Shown: piece after piece, positions 37,274 to 48,189 of the stretch | Position numbering within the stretch: the stretch's first letter is position 1 | Layout of the letters: every line of letters begins with the position of its first letter | NCBI GenBank assembly: GCA_028671895.1 | Contig: CM053802.1 | Span: 11,973,631-12,037,630, forward strand | Reading direction: 5' to 3' | Length of the DNA: 64,000 nucleotides | Source of the DNA: Oenanthe sinensis | Taxonomy: Eukaryota > Streptophyta > Magnoliopsida > Apiales > Apiaceae | Translations under genes and position numbers: made by a program | The notes under the pieces: model-generated | What the model was told of the DNA's origin: nothing | Databases searched by the model: none | What the model saw: the letters and a program-made list of their open reading frames with translations, nothing else

Positions 37274-39635
37274 TTATATATATATATATATATAAACACT
37301 AGGTAAATTTTCAAAGTCAGATAAACAGATTCATTAAGGTAATAGTATTTGCCATACTATCCATTTAGTCATTCTCTCTGTAGTGTATATAGTTTGTTTG
37401 AATATTACTCCTAATTTTTTGTCTATTTGTGTATGCAGTTTGAATATAAATCATATTTACAATGTTTGATCAATTGGAGTCACTCGACACCACAAGAACC
37501 AACTGAAAAATTAAAGTTCGTATCTCAAGAATCTGGCCTTCAAATGATGGAAAAGAATTACTTGGGTATAATGCTATTTTTCTTGATGATGATGTAAGTA
37601 TACTATTGAATATATTTTTAAACAGATGCGGTGTATTTTAAATTTTCAAGGTACATCTTAAAGCGTATTAAATTAATCTATTTTTTTTACAGAATTTTCA
37701 CATGCAAGGATTTATATATCCTGAGAAGTGGAATAGTCTAGCTCAACCCATGGTTGAAGGGGAAATTTATATTATAACTAATCTCAGTGTCAAACAAGCT
37801 ACATCAAAACTCAAACCGGTGTCCTCTAAACACATTTTCAATTTCTTGAATTCTACTACTATTGAGAAAGTATTTGAGGAAAATTTTATGACACCTATGC
37901 ATAAATTCGAATTTATTGATCTAGGAGATTTATTTCAAGTTGCAAGCATTTATGAACCAATCAAAATCCTGAATATGCCATAGGTTAGTATCAAAATATG
38001 AAAAAAATTATATATCTCAATTTTATCTGATTTCATAATTTCTCATATAATTAAAATCATGTTTTTTTTGTAGATATCATTGGCGTGGTGAAAAAGTTTC
38101 AGAGATTGCACTCCATCAACACTAAATATGGTCAAAGAAATATTGTCAAATATAAGTAGTATATTAAATGACAATTTATATCTTTAATAAATATATGTAT
38201 TGTATTGTAACAATAAACTTTTGGGACAAAGAAATGTTTTGTGTATTGCAAAAATTAAGAAGGTTCAAGCAGCTGATAACTGGTGGTATAATTCATGGAC
38301 CTTTTGTCCTGAAGAAGTGAAGAAATTAGAAGGGAGGTTTAAGTGTTCCAATCTGAAATGTCTTAGGAGCATGTCATTTGCTGAAACAAGGTATATTGTT
38401 GGTTTTTTGTTATATTATCATTAACTATAATTATATTCAATAATTTTGTTATTCTGAAACAGATACAGGATCTTAATAGTTGCTGAAGATTCAACTGAAG
38501 CTGTTAATGTAATTTTTCTGATCGCGCTGTTAAACGTTTAATTGGAAAAAGTGCAACAAAAATGATAGAGGATTTCGGGAAGGTATAAACATATATTTTA
38601 TTAACAAATATGTGCTGCGTTTTAATATTTAAACTATGTCATATATTATTTACTTTCTATGTAATTCTTTTACAGGCGGCTTCTAATCCATCTATTCCTC
38701 AACTGATTTTGGACATTACTGATAAAGATGTTACCTTAAATATAAAGATAATTGAAGATAATGTACTAATTAATAGTGCATTATATGATGCTACTGATGC
38801 TTATATTTCTAAAAACTCAAAAGCATCGACTTCTGAATCAGTACATAAAATTTCAAACTTTACAATTTCCAGTGTTGGAGATGTGAGTTGCTTTTTTAAT
38901 TATTCAATAATATAATTCTTTAATTTGAATACTTGTGTAAATTACTAATACTTCAATACTTCAATAATTTCATAATGTTGAGTTAGGAAATACTCTAGGT
39001 TAAGCTAAATCTTGCAACAAGAAGATTAAACTGGTATTTATGTTTATTAAGAATAAAAAATATCATGCATGCCATATATTAAATTATAATTTTTAGGTAT
39101 TGATTGTCTTTATATTTTTCAACATGACAGGAAAAATGAGGAGGAGCTTGTGTCTACTAAACTTTGTTTTTTGGATGAAAGATACTTGAGATTTTAAAAT
39201 GTTTGGAGAATATATTTTCACATATTTCTTATTGCGAGACTTCATTTTTCTTTGACAATTTTGGCAATGTTCGAATAATTTAGTCATATTTGAATTTGAA
39301 TTTGAATTTTATTTCGTATGGGATGATTGTTACTTAATTTTTCTTCACCATTTTGAAATGTTTCAATGTTTTTAGACATATTTGTTTTTTTTACATGGGA
39401 TGATTGTTTATATTTTTAATATATATGTAACATTCTCATATGTATTTTAAATTTATAATTATGATTATTATTCTTAATGAATAAACGTTACTTAAATTAA
39501 TTAAATTCCTTTATTTTTTATAAATTATATATAAATTTACTAATGCTCAAATTTCTTAAAACTTTCTTTAAATTATCTAAATTTTTTTATTGTTTATAAT
39601 CTTACCCGTGTGCGAAGCACGGGCAAATTCCCTAG
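37274..39635 (+). mobile_element. Helitron-derived segment carrying an RPA1-like gene
   Basis: The segment ends with the second copy of the 138-bp Helitron 3' end (hairpin, then CTAG at 39632-39635). It carries a decayed RPA1-like gene in the same orientation, as expected for plant Helitrons, which often encode such proteins beside Rep/helicase. No Rep or helicase sequence is seen. The 5' boundary is not established; I start it after the first 3' end. Confidence 0.55.
37462..38883 (+). pseudogene. Replication protein A 70-kDa-like (RPA1-like), Helitron type, decayed
   Basis: Exon 1 (37462-37593) begins MFDQLESLDTTRTN, hits an in-frame TGA at 37504-37506 where relatives have tryptophan, then continues KIKVRISRIWPSNDG and GYNAIFLDDD to a GTAAG donor. 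Exon 2 (37693-37983) continues NFHMQGFIYPEKWNSLAQ through an OB-fold with LKPVSSKHI and HKFEFIDLGDLF. Exon 3 from 38074 reads DIIGVVKKFQRLHSIN. A later exon holds the zinc-ribbon region, WWYNSWTFCPEEVKK then CSNLKC (38270-38370). FSDRAVKRLIGKSATKMI follows near 38520-38575, and a last exon ends near 38883. Intact relatives bind single-stranded DNA. Early stop, breaks between exons and no complete frame mark it as a pseudogene. Start and intron order follow the family. Confidence 0.75.
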
Positions 39636-39690
39636 TTAACCAAAGGATCCTAAGTACTACAACTTTTCTTGTCACAAATTTATGATATAT

Positions 39691-40263
39691 TGGCTTAAAT
39701 CCCATGCGATGCACGACACACTTTTAAAATATATTTATTATAATTAATATATTAATTTATTTAATATATTTATTTTTTATAATATTAAATATAAAAATAT
39801 TATTTTATTTTTAACTATATTTGTTAATTATTGTTCTAATATACATTACATATTTATAAAAATATTAAAATGCTGATATAATAAAATATTTTTAGTTATA
39901 TATTTTATTATTTTTTAATATATTATATAAAAGTAATGTTTATATAATATTTTTATCATACTTAAATATTTTATATATTTTTAATCATAATAATTATTTA
40001 CTTATAATTTACTTTAGAATATGTGCATATTTATAAAAATATTATAACATTATCATTAAATATTTTTATTTGTATTAAATAAATTATATTTAAATTATAA
40101 AATTTATAATGATTTTGAGGTGTGTAGATGTTATTTGATGCAGAGTTTTAATTTTATATCTTGTATGTGTTTCAGTTTTATGTAACTACTCCTCCAGTAT
40201 ATCACAAGGTGACCACAACCATCAAAATAACTCATTTATCTAATTATATATAGGTATATAATT
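39691..40263 (-). mobile_element. Non-autonomous Helitron, copy B
   Basis: The left edge GGCTTAAATCCCATGCGATGCACG and the AT-rich interior share landmarks with copy A at 17440-18041: ATTAAATATAAAAATATTAT near 39784, ATAATAAAATATTTTTAGTT near 39880, and TATATAGGTATATAAT at the right edge. The CTAG and TC ends are worn, so this copy is older or mutated. No coding potential. Confidence 0.5.
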
Positions 40264-40303
40264 GACAAAGAAGCTTAGGCTGTATCTTGGTCAAGGGTAT
40301 GTT

Positions 40304-40474
40304 CAGGAGCGGACCGTGGAGTGGGCTCCAGCCCATGTCATTTTCATATTAAGATTCAAGAACAACGTTAGTAAACTTGCATCTGTGTTTATATTTTATT
40401 ATTATTATTATACATACGAAAGTAACGAAAATTAACTTAGCCCGGGTGAGTTTCGAAACCTGTGTCCGCCCCTG
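40304..40474. mobile_element. Small hAT-like MITE
   Basis: The left end CAGGAGCGGACCGTGG and the right end, reverse complemented as CAGGGGCGGACACAGG, are inverted repeats of the CAGGGGCGGA type seen in plant hAT elements. The flanks GGTATGTT and GTATCGTT are similar but not equal, so the target duplication is unclear. Length is 171 bp. Confidence 0.6.
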
Positions 40475-40833
40475 GTATCGTTGGTGGTGTTAATATCTGT
40501 AAAATTGGACTGAAATGCGCTTTATAGTTTCATGGGTGCATTCCTGTACGTGTGCGTGAAAGAGGGATGTGGGCTTTCCATTTTGTTGAGAGATGAGTCG
40601 ACCAATACATTTTTTTGCTAATATTTCAGGGTAATCCTACCGAAGCATTGTTCTTGTTGTGAGTTTATAGTAGTCCTCTCTGTCCTCAAGTTTTTTGGTA
40701 ACAGCACTTACTCGCAAAGTAGTTACATCGACAGCGTGTTCCATTTGCTAACCAGGATTAATTCCATTAATTGTCTGCCTATCCTTCGGAAGTTCTGTGA
40801 TGATAGCCGCACTTACTTGCAAAGTAGCTGCAT

Positions 40834-40899
40834 TGACAGTGTCTTCGATTTACAATCACTGACAGTGTCTTCGATTTACAATCACTGACAGTGTCTTCC
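40834..40899. repeat. 26-bp tandem repeat, about 2.5 copies
   Basis: The unit TGACAGTGTCTTCGATTTAC followed by AATCAC occurs twice in full and a third time in part. A related stretch (GCAAAGTAGTTACATCGACA) lies about 100 bp upstream, so the whole area shows repeated local duplication. Confidence 0.8.
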
Positions 40900-40943
40900 A
40901 TTAACTGACCGGAATAAAATTCGATTAATTGTGCTGAGAACAG

Positions 40944-42010
40944 GGAGTCAGATGCTTGTTGATTGAGCCCTTCCCTGAATCAGCTCTAAATGCACAGGCT
41001 GGAAAGATGCTGCATTACAATTATGAGGAGTATGCTAGACATGCCAGGTGAGAACATGCTGGTGTTGTTTTTTTATAGGTCGATGCTTCAAGTGACATAA
41101 CTAAGATAATAGACCTTGTCATTTGACTATATGACACGATAGCATATCTGATAATTATCAGATATTTTCTGGAACCTGTGCACATATTGGCCGTGCCCAA
41201 AATTTAATTATGTATTTCTCATTATAATAGTCTCATACTCTCATACCTCACATGTGGATTTGCTTATCTTTTAATAGGATAAAATCTACACCAAGAACAG
41301 TAAGAGAAAATGAAAGAAGTTTTAATAGGATGAAATCTACACCAAGAGCAGTAAGAGAAAATGAAAGAAGTATGAATTATATATAATGTAGAGTAAATTA
41401 TAGGCATCAGGTTGTTTCAAATACTTGTCGCATCAATGTATGAAGACAAAACCTGGTTGAGTTGTGCAGAAAGACTCAAACCCACCTTGTATATGATAAT
41501 TCTTACAGTTGGTTCATGCAGTGTGGAGATTTTTTAGTTCATGGATTCTTATTTAACCATTAAACATCCTTTAGTTGCTCTTTCGACTAAGTTCCTCCGA
41601 GGAAAAAGGTTTAATGACTTGTAAGCTACCCAGAAGGAGTGCAAGATTTCCAGGACAACTCATGATGTACATCCAAAGCGGACGGATTTTATAACAGGAG
41701 CTATTTCAGAGTCAAATACTGATGTGAATTTCAGCCAGAAACATTCTTTAACTGGTGATGCACCAGTCCATTATATCCTGCAGCAAAAGGAGCAAAGTGG
41801 TCAAGATCTAACTGCTTTTCCATATTCTATGGCGGAGGCATGACTGACTTGGTGGCTCCACAACTATGGAAACACCAACTACCAGTGACACAAAAGAGTG
41901 AAAGACACAACTCTGGGGATCCTTAAAGTTCAGGGCAACAAAAGGAAAATAAATGCTGGAAAGAAAAGCTTAAAAAAACCACATGGAGGATCAGCCTTGA
42001 ATATAGTCAT
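40944..42010 (+). pseudogene. UBC22/UBE2S-like E2 ubiquitin-conjugating enzyme, C-terminal remnant
   Basis: An exon at 40944-41047 reads VRCLLIEPFPESALNAQAGK then YEEYARHAR and ends at a GTGAGA donor; this is the end of the UBC fold in the plant UBC22 (UBE2S-like) family. A second piece from about 41635 reads HPKRTDFITGAISESNTD, a counterpart of the GAISES region after the UBC domain, runs to a stop after PYSMAEA, and after further breaks reads GNKRKINAGKKSLKK, like the lysine-rich tail. The catalytic-cysteine exons are absent and stops interrupt the tail, so it cannot be an active E2. UBE2S enzymes extend K11-linked chains with the APC/C. It lies just beyond two transposon remnants, suggesting a captured or duplicated fragment. 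Confidence 0.7.
41269..41370. repeat. 51-bp tandem duplication
   Basis: TTTTAATAGGATAAAATCTA and the following CACCAAGAACAGTAAGAGAA are repeated immediately with two or three changes. It falls in what would be the intron of the E2 remnant. Confidence 0.85.
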
Positions 42011-42832
42011 TCCTAGGAGTAGCCTGAAACAGCTTATGCATCATTCCAGGAATTTAAAAGCCACCCTTGTGACAGTCTACAGTTTATGCATCATTCCCGG
42101 AATTTTCAAGAAGGCAGAATTTTACTTCAACATTGGTTGGACTCTACAGTCTACAGTCTAAACCATATCTCTTCCAATGTGCCCTCAAACAGTTAACAGC
42201 TTCCTGGATTCTCAGAATGCAGAGGCTAAAAGGAGGAATCTCAACACTACGAAACTCAAGCAGCACTAGGTAGCATCTCAGCCTCATTTCCAATCCCTTC
42301 TTGTAAACAATCCAAACACCTCCAAAATGTACCACTGAACTAAACTACCTAAGAGTAAACCTTAGTGATATTAGACTAGAAAAAGTGCTTCCAATGCACT
42401 GACATCTCATGTTGTGACCACCAAGGGTAAAGTAAAGAAACAGTCAGTACACACAAGACAAACTACCCTAGCACTTCCACATACATACAAACACATTATT
42501 AACCTCACAGAATTAGCCAGGCAAATTTAATAATATTCAAGGTAAACACATTCCATCCAAAGAGTAAAGAGGCCGAGAGAAATAACTTTGAAATCAGCTA
42601 ATATTAAATTCAAATCACAACATAAAAGGAAACAGAATATTCCATCACCACCATAGCAAGACCACTAACACCCTTACAAGTTTGAATTAAAATCATGAAA
42701 TAAAATGGTGAAAAAAGGTGCCAGAAATCCATTATACTAAATAAAAAAGCCTGTTCATTCAGATTTTTTTTCATTTTTCCCTTCAGATTCACTTTTATAC
42801 GAAAATATTATGTGGATCTGCTAGAGCACTCA
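42011..42832. other. 3' flank of the calmodulin gene
   Basis: This holds the calmodulin 3' UTR (the gene runs leftwards) and a short local duplication around CAGTTTATGCATCATTCC near 42035-42105. No coding region is supported. Confidence 0.45.
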
Positions 42833-44187
42833 TCACTTGGCCATCATGACTTTGACAAATTCTTCATAGTTGATCTGGCCATCACCATCCACATCAGCTT
42901 CTCGTATCATTTCATCAACTTCTTCATCTGTAAGCTTCTCCCCAAGGTTGGTCATAACATGGCGCAGCTCAGCAGCAGAAATGAAGCCGTTCTGATCCTT
43001 ATCAAAAACTCGGAACGCCTCCTTGAGTTCCTCCTCAGAATCGGTATCCTTCATTTTTCTAGCCATGAGGTTTAAGAACTCAGGGAAGTCAATGGTTCCA
43101 TTACCATCAGCATCCACTTCATTAATCATATCTTGAAGTTCAGCCTCAGTAGGGTTCTGTCCTAGAGACCTCATTACAGTCCCAAGTTCCTTGGTAGTGA
43201 TGCAACCTGAGTATATATCAAAATAAACACATAAACAATGTAATCAAAAAACACCACTAACTTCTTTTGTCAGGACATCAAGGGTTGTGAAACACTAATA
43301 GGGCATTTTAAATACATGTACTCACGATTTATAACGTCCTTAATCAGAAAACGGCTAAACAAACGGCGGGGGGAATGCGCATATAGCAATACAACAAGTT
43401 TCAGTCAATATTCCTACCCCGTTAAAAAGATTCCCACATACGAAAAAACAAGTTTCATTAAATAATAAACGATCCTATCACATAGTAAAACTTGCGAAAA
43501 GTAAAGAAAGTACGAGTAAATTAATGCTCCTGAGTCCTGACCTAGGATATATTCTAAACAGTAAACATGATAGTTACCTTATAGTATCAAGAACAAAATT
43601 AAACACACAAATCCAAAAAAAGAATAGTTGTACGACTTGTGAGAAAACGCAAACACAACTGGAACCTTTGTTAATTCAAGACTTATAATGATAAATCATG
43701 AAGAGATATAGTTATATATCCTCTCCAAGGCAACTAGTAGAGGATCCAAGCTCAATAATACATATACATATATGTGTGTAGTAAGATTCATTTATGAACC
43801 AATGGATCTGCACTTTTTACTGTTGTAGCTCGATTCTCACCGTTGTTGGATTCTCATTTGTATTAACACACACACACACACACACGAGATGTGAAATGTA
43901 TGAAGATCCAAGGTGAAGAGAAGATTCGAAATCAAAAAGGATTAAAATGATACATACATACATACATACATACATACATACATACATACAAGATGAATAA
44001 CAAACAGGATCTATAAAAAAAACAAAATCATCAGGCAAGGATGAGATGAACAAATCACAAATCACAAAGACAAGAAGATATAAATAAAACAAGCAAGAAA
44101 GAAAGGCTAACCATCGCCGTCCTTGTCAAAAAGGCTAAAAGCTTCCTTAAACTCAGAGATCTGATCGTCTGTAAGCTGATCTGCCAT
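42833..44187 (-). CDS. CAM: Calmodulin
   Basis: Two exons (44112-44187 and 42833-43206) join within the Gly codon that completes DKDGDG and give exactly 149 residues, the standard length. The protein starts [20 protein letters not shown] and ends [11 protein letters not shown]. All four EF-hand loops are intact: [36 protein letters not shown] and [12 protein letters not shown]. The Cys at loop 1 position 7 is typical of plant calmodulins. The protein looks identical or nearly so to Arabidopsis CaM7, from memory. It is a cytosolic and nuclear calcium sensor. The intron splits the first EF-hand at the position conserved in plant calmodulin genes and carries CA and CATA microsatellites. I see no defect. 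Confidence 0.98.
43866..43991. repeat. CA and CATA microsatellites in calmodulin intron
   Basis: A (CA)n run of about 20 bp lies at 43866-43885 and a (TACA)n run of 40 bp at 43951-43990. Both are pure, so they are likely length-polymorphic. Confidence 0.9.
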
Positions 44188-44251
44188 CTTCTTCTTCTTC
44201 TTCACTCGCCCCCCTGCCTAATACATACACCAACACAGATATAATTGATTT

Positions 44252-44263
44252 TTATTATTACTA

Positions 44264-44298
<35 letters not shown>

Positions 44299-44319
44299 TA
44301 TATTATATTATATTATATT
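44252..44319. repeat. ATT/ATATT microsatellite upstream of calmodulin
   Basis: A (TTA)n run passes into a (TATTA)n run over about 68 bp, beginning only about 65 bp upstream of the calmodulin start codon, so it falls in the 5' UTR or core promoter. Confidence 0.85.
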
Positions 44320-45187
44320 TGAGGAAAACAGGTTGATTGGGCAGCCCTCCAAGCTTTGCTATCCGTATTTGCCGCCTGTTCACTCCTCCCCCTTGTTTTT
44401 CGCTATCAACCAGTTTTTTCGATTGGATTGGGCTTTCTCTATGACACCTCTCTCGCCCCATTACTTCATCTCGTCCCCAGTTTTTAATTTTTATTCTATT
44501 TGTTTTTTCTTACTCTCTTTATTTTCTCCCTTTCAAAACCTGACACACAATATCAACATCTTAATACTTAAAAATGGTGTCCTCTTCTTTAAGGTTTTAA
44601 AAATTATAAAAAAAATTAAACGCATGTATAATATTCCATCTATTTACTAATATTTGACGCTTGATTTTTTGACACATACTTTTAAGAGTTTTGACTACAT
44701 AATTAGAATTATTATTTTTTAATTTTTTTTTGTGAATAAAAATTTTAGTTTAATAATTTTATTAAGAAAATGAAAATTTTAAAAATAATAATTCTAACTA
44801 TGTAATCAAAGTTCCTAAATACGTGTCAAAAAATTAAACGTCAAATAAAATCAAAGAGAGGAAGTACATGCATATAAATTTTTTGATATCCCTGGACTGA
44901 CAGTACCTAAACGATTGTCTTGGTCGTCTTAACTAAGCGCAGACACTGTGTACCTTACTCCGTGACATATTGACATATGTAGCACGATATTTTTCTTTTA
45001 CAAAACTTTGATTAAATATTTTGACATATAAAAAATGAAAATTTCTAAAAATTAAAATGATACTTAAAAAATAAGATACTTTGAGTTCTAAAATTTTCTG
45101 CCAAATATCTAATTAAAAGTTTAATTTTTAACCTAAATTATTGTTATTTATTAATAAAAATTTAAAATTTTAGGATGACTATATAAA
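44320..45187. other. Upstream region of calmodulin
   Basis: This presumably includes the calmodulin promoter. CT-rich sequence (44360-44560) lies next to the gene, then a Stowaway-like MITE at 44632-44866. No coding region is supported. Confidence 0.45.
44632..44866. mobile_element. Stowaway-like MITE
   Basis: The left arm (TATTCCATCTATTTACTAAT, then ATTTGACGC) pairs with the right arm, reverse complemented as TACTTCCTCTCTTTGATTTT then ATTTGACG. Matching arms extend about 80 bp, including TTTTTTGACAC and TACATAATTAGAATTATTAT. TA at the edges fits Stowaway target sites. Confidence 0.65.
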
Positions 45188-45235
45188 TGAACACTTACAC
45201 CTTACTCCCGAATTTTAAAAAGAGAGGAAAATAAG

Positions 45236-45473
45236 TACTTCATCCGTCCCTAAATAGGTGCCCCTTTGACTTTTTGCACGTATTTTAACGCACATAAAAA
45301 ATATAGTTCGATAAATTCTTTTTTAGATTTTCTTTTTCTAAATAAAAAATTAAATATTAAATTTTCATTTAGAAAAAAAGGGTTAAAAAATAATTTGTCG
45401 AACTATGTTTTTTATGCACGTTAAAATACGTTTAAAAAGTTAAGGGGACAATTAATTAAGGACGAAGGGAGTA
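45236..45473. mobile_element. Stowaway-like MITE
   Basis: The left end TACTTCATCCGTCCCTAAAT and the right end, reverse complemented as TACTCCCTTCGTCCTTAATT, are inverted repeats; the arms continue through CACGTATTTTAACG and pair over about 90 bp. The C-T-C-C-C-T-x-C-G-T start and TA edges are typical of Stowaway elements. Confidence 0.75.
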
Positions 45474-46029
45474 AAAGGCAAGTAAAATAGTTCCATTTTC
45501 ACTCCTTTTTATATGTACGAGATTTACATGTTGTTCCCAAGTTTTAAATAGGAAGGAAAGCAGAGGGAATGTGAATAAAATTTCACATACTTTCTTCCCA
45601 AAACTTTCACGAACCCAACCCGAAACTCGACACGAACCCAACCCGAAAAAATATGAATTTGGATTAGTAAATATTCAATCCGAAACAACCAGGTAAAATC
45701 AGACACGAACCCGAAACCCGAAAATTAATGAACCCTCTATTTATAACCCTATTTTTGAAATATACTAAATTTAAGTACAATAAAGTAACTTTTACGTGCA
45801 ATGATAGAGACTCATTAGTTGGTTCATAATTATGTAATGAGATTAATACTCCTAACGATGACCTTAGGTAACTACCTAAGGTTAAAAGAAAAAATAACAC
45901 ATTAGGGTATTTTTGTGAATACAGGAGGTGCACTCTATTATTACAAAAATGTCACTCAGGTTTACATACAAAATTATTATAACCTTGGGTAACTTACCAA
46001 TGTCATCCTTAGGAGAAGTTTTCTCTTTT

Positions 46030-47645
46030 TTAATAGTAATAATAATATTTTAAACATGTTCTGCCTTTTTTTACACCTGACAAAGAGGGTACAATACATA
46101 TTATACATTTGAACTGTAACTTTCGTGTGCAATGAAAGATAAATGAACTGTCATGAAAACGCAGCGGATATAATGTAAAACAAAAAAAATGAAACCCTAT
46201 CACAGGATCCATGTATAACTTTAGATGATTATGGTGAAAAAGTCTGTACATTAACAAAGCTTTCTGTATGATGTTTAATAGAGGTCCAGAAAAACGAATC
46301 ACAACAGCCCTTTGTTGCAAAGATATGCTCTCCAAAGAAGTCCACACGAACGCCCGATCGTTCTACGATCACCGGAGTCGGTACTAGCCGAATTGTTTGC
46401 CTCTTCCTTTATCTCTTCTTTTCTCTAGTCTCTCTTGATGTTGAGCAGCTATGGTTTTTCTCTAAAAACGAAATCTGATGATTAAACCCTAATATTATAC
46501 ATCATTATGTATATATAGGGGAGAGAGAGATTTTGGGCCTAACCCTAATCCATGTGGTTTCCAAAACCCATTCTGATTTTGTGTTATTATTATTATTAAA
46601 TCCGAATTCTAATATAATTAATCAAGTCCCACTTAATTAATTCAATAATTAAATTCGAATAAACAATAATATATGTAAATTCATAATTTAAATAAACCTC
46701 CGTTTTGACGTTCTTTGTGTGTGACCATTTAGGTTATTATTACGTTGACAATAATTTTATTATATAATAATAAAATTATAAACAATGAGTGGCATCTAGT
46801 AATACATCATTGTTACACAAATAACAATAATAATTGGTGATTCAATTAAACCTTTCGTGATTAATGTTTCATGCAATATAATCCCTTTAACCTTATATTA
46901 TAGATCAAACTCGAGGCATGTATAGTGTCATCCTCTTCAACGTTTAATCTTGGTTTTCTTGATCAATGAGTAGACTATTTAAACAAATCAATATTTGAGC
47001 ATGGTCATGCATTTCATAGTCTCACTCAATCAAGATGCCAATAATATCCCTCTTAGAATTGGAGGGTTAAATCATATATCTATAATTCATATTCCTCATA
47101 TGATTCATATCATACCCAATGTCCACCTTTATCATTACCCGGTTAAAGGTAACTTTTAGTGTAATCAAAGTATATTAATTCTCGTATAGAAATATAATAA
47201 TTTCAAGTCAGAAGCTCATTACATCATTATCACTGTGAGATTTCTTATGACACTTATTAACATGTAGAATCTCACGGCGGGTCTTTCCAGTGTCATGTAT
47301 TGATACATACACTTATGTTATTGACTTTAGTATCACCATACCTATGACCAATGAGATGTGGTCATCTGTCAACAAACATACTAGTTTTATTACATTATTA
47401 TTATCCTTAAATAATAATACTTGACTAGAGAATTTTAGGAATAAAATACTATTCATATAATCTCATTTTTAAGTCACATACTTAAAGACATATATTGTGT
47501 ATTAATATTCCAAGGACATTTATTATTCTTTCAATTTATGATGCAGTAAATAAAAATATAATAAATATTAATTAAATAATCACATAATATAATTGTTTTC
47601 AATAAAACATTAAAAGTATTGTCTCTAGGACACCAATATTAACAC
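46030..47645 (-). mobile_element. LTR-like retroelement sequence
   Basis: Read on the minus strand from 47645 the sequence starts TGTTAATATTGGTGTCCTAG, a TG start typical of plant LTRs, and includes TGTCCTTGGAATATTAATAC and, farther on, the GGGTTAGGCCCAAAATC and CTCTCCCCTATATATAC stretch around 46500-46550. Farther still are gene-like but non-coding stretches with ATACATGGATCCTGTGATAG. No gag or pol frame, primer site or matching target duplication was found, so the right edge is better supported than the left. It is probably a solo or truncated LTR. Confidence 0.45.
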
Positions 47646-48189
47646 TATTTTATCTTAAAATTTGTGCAAAAGCATTCGGTCCATATAAATCGGGACAGAT
47701 GAAGTATATATATAATATATGAATATATTTTCAATCACTCTAAAAAAATAGTAGATGTGGTGAAATCTGAAATGACCCGGAACCCGACAAAAATCCGGTA
47801 GGTACGAGTTAGGGTTAGGAAAAATGTTATGAACCCGACCCATAACCCGAAATTGCCACCCCTAAAAAATTGGGATACAAGTGAAAGTAAGTGGAAGGTG
47901 AAAATAAAAAACTCTTACAATTACTAATATACCCTTACTAATTCAATCATTACTTTTTAAATATAAGGATAAACCGATAATTTGACAACTATTCACATGC
48001 TTTCCTTCCAACTCGGGAGCATTAGTAGTTTTGCTATTAATGTAGTTTTACTTTATATTTTTAAAACTTGGGAGCAAGTGAGTTAACTTGATTACACCTC
48101 AATTCACTTACATTTTCTTATATTCTCTTGTTTTCCACCCTTAAAAAATTCGGGAGCTGGGTGTTAAAACAAATAAATTATATAGTATA

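Larger units (their letters stand above)
45188..48172. other. Transposon-rich block flanked by inverted similar sequences
   Basis: AACACTTACACCTTACTCCC with GAATTTTAAAAAG at 45190 is matched in inverted orientation near 48125-48172 (AACACCCAGCTCCCGAATTT on the minus strand). Inside are a Stowaway MITE, CGAACCCAACCCG-type repeats at both sides (45600-45725 and 47770-47850), and an LTR-like stretch (46030-47645). The layout suggests older elements split by a later insertion. I could not reconstruct the original element. Confidence 0.4.

Noticed and set aside
43817..44092. Minus-strand 91-codon frame in calmodulin intron
   Set aside because: Driven by CA and TACA microsatellites.
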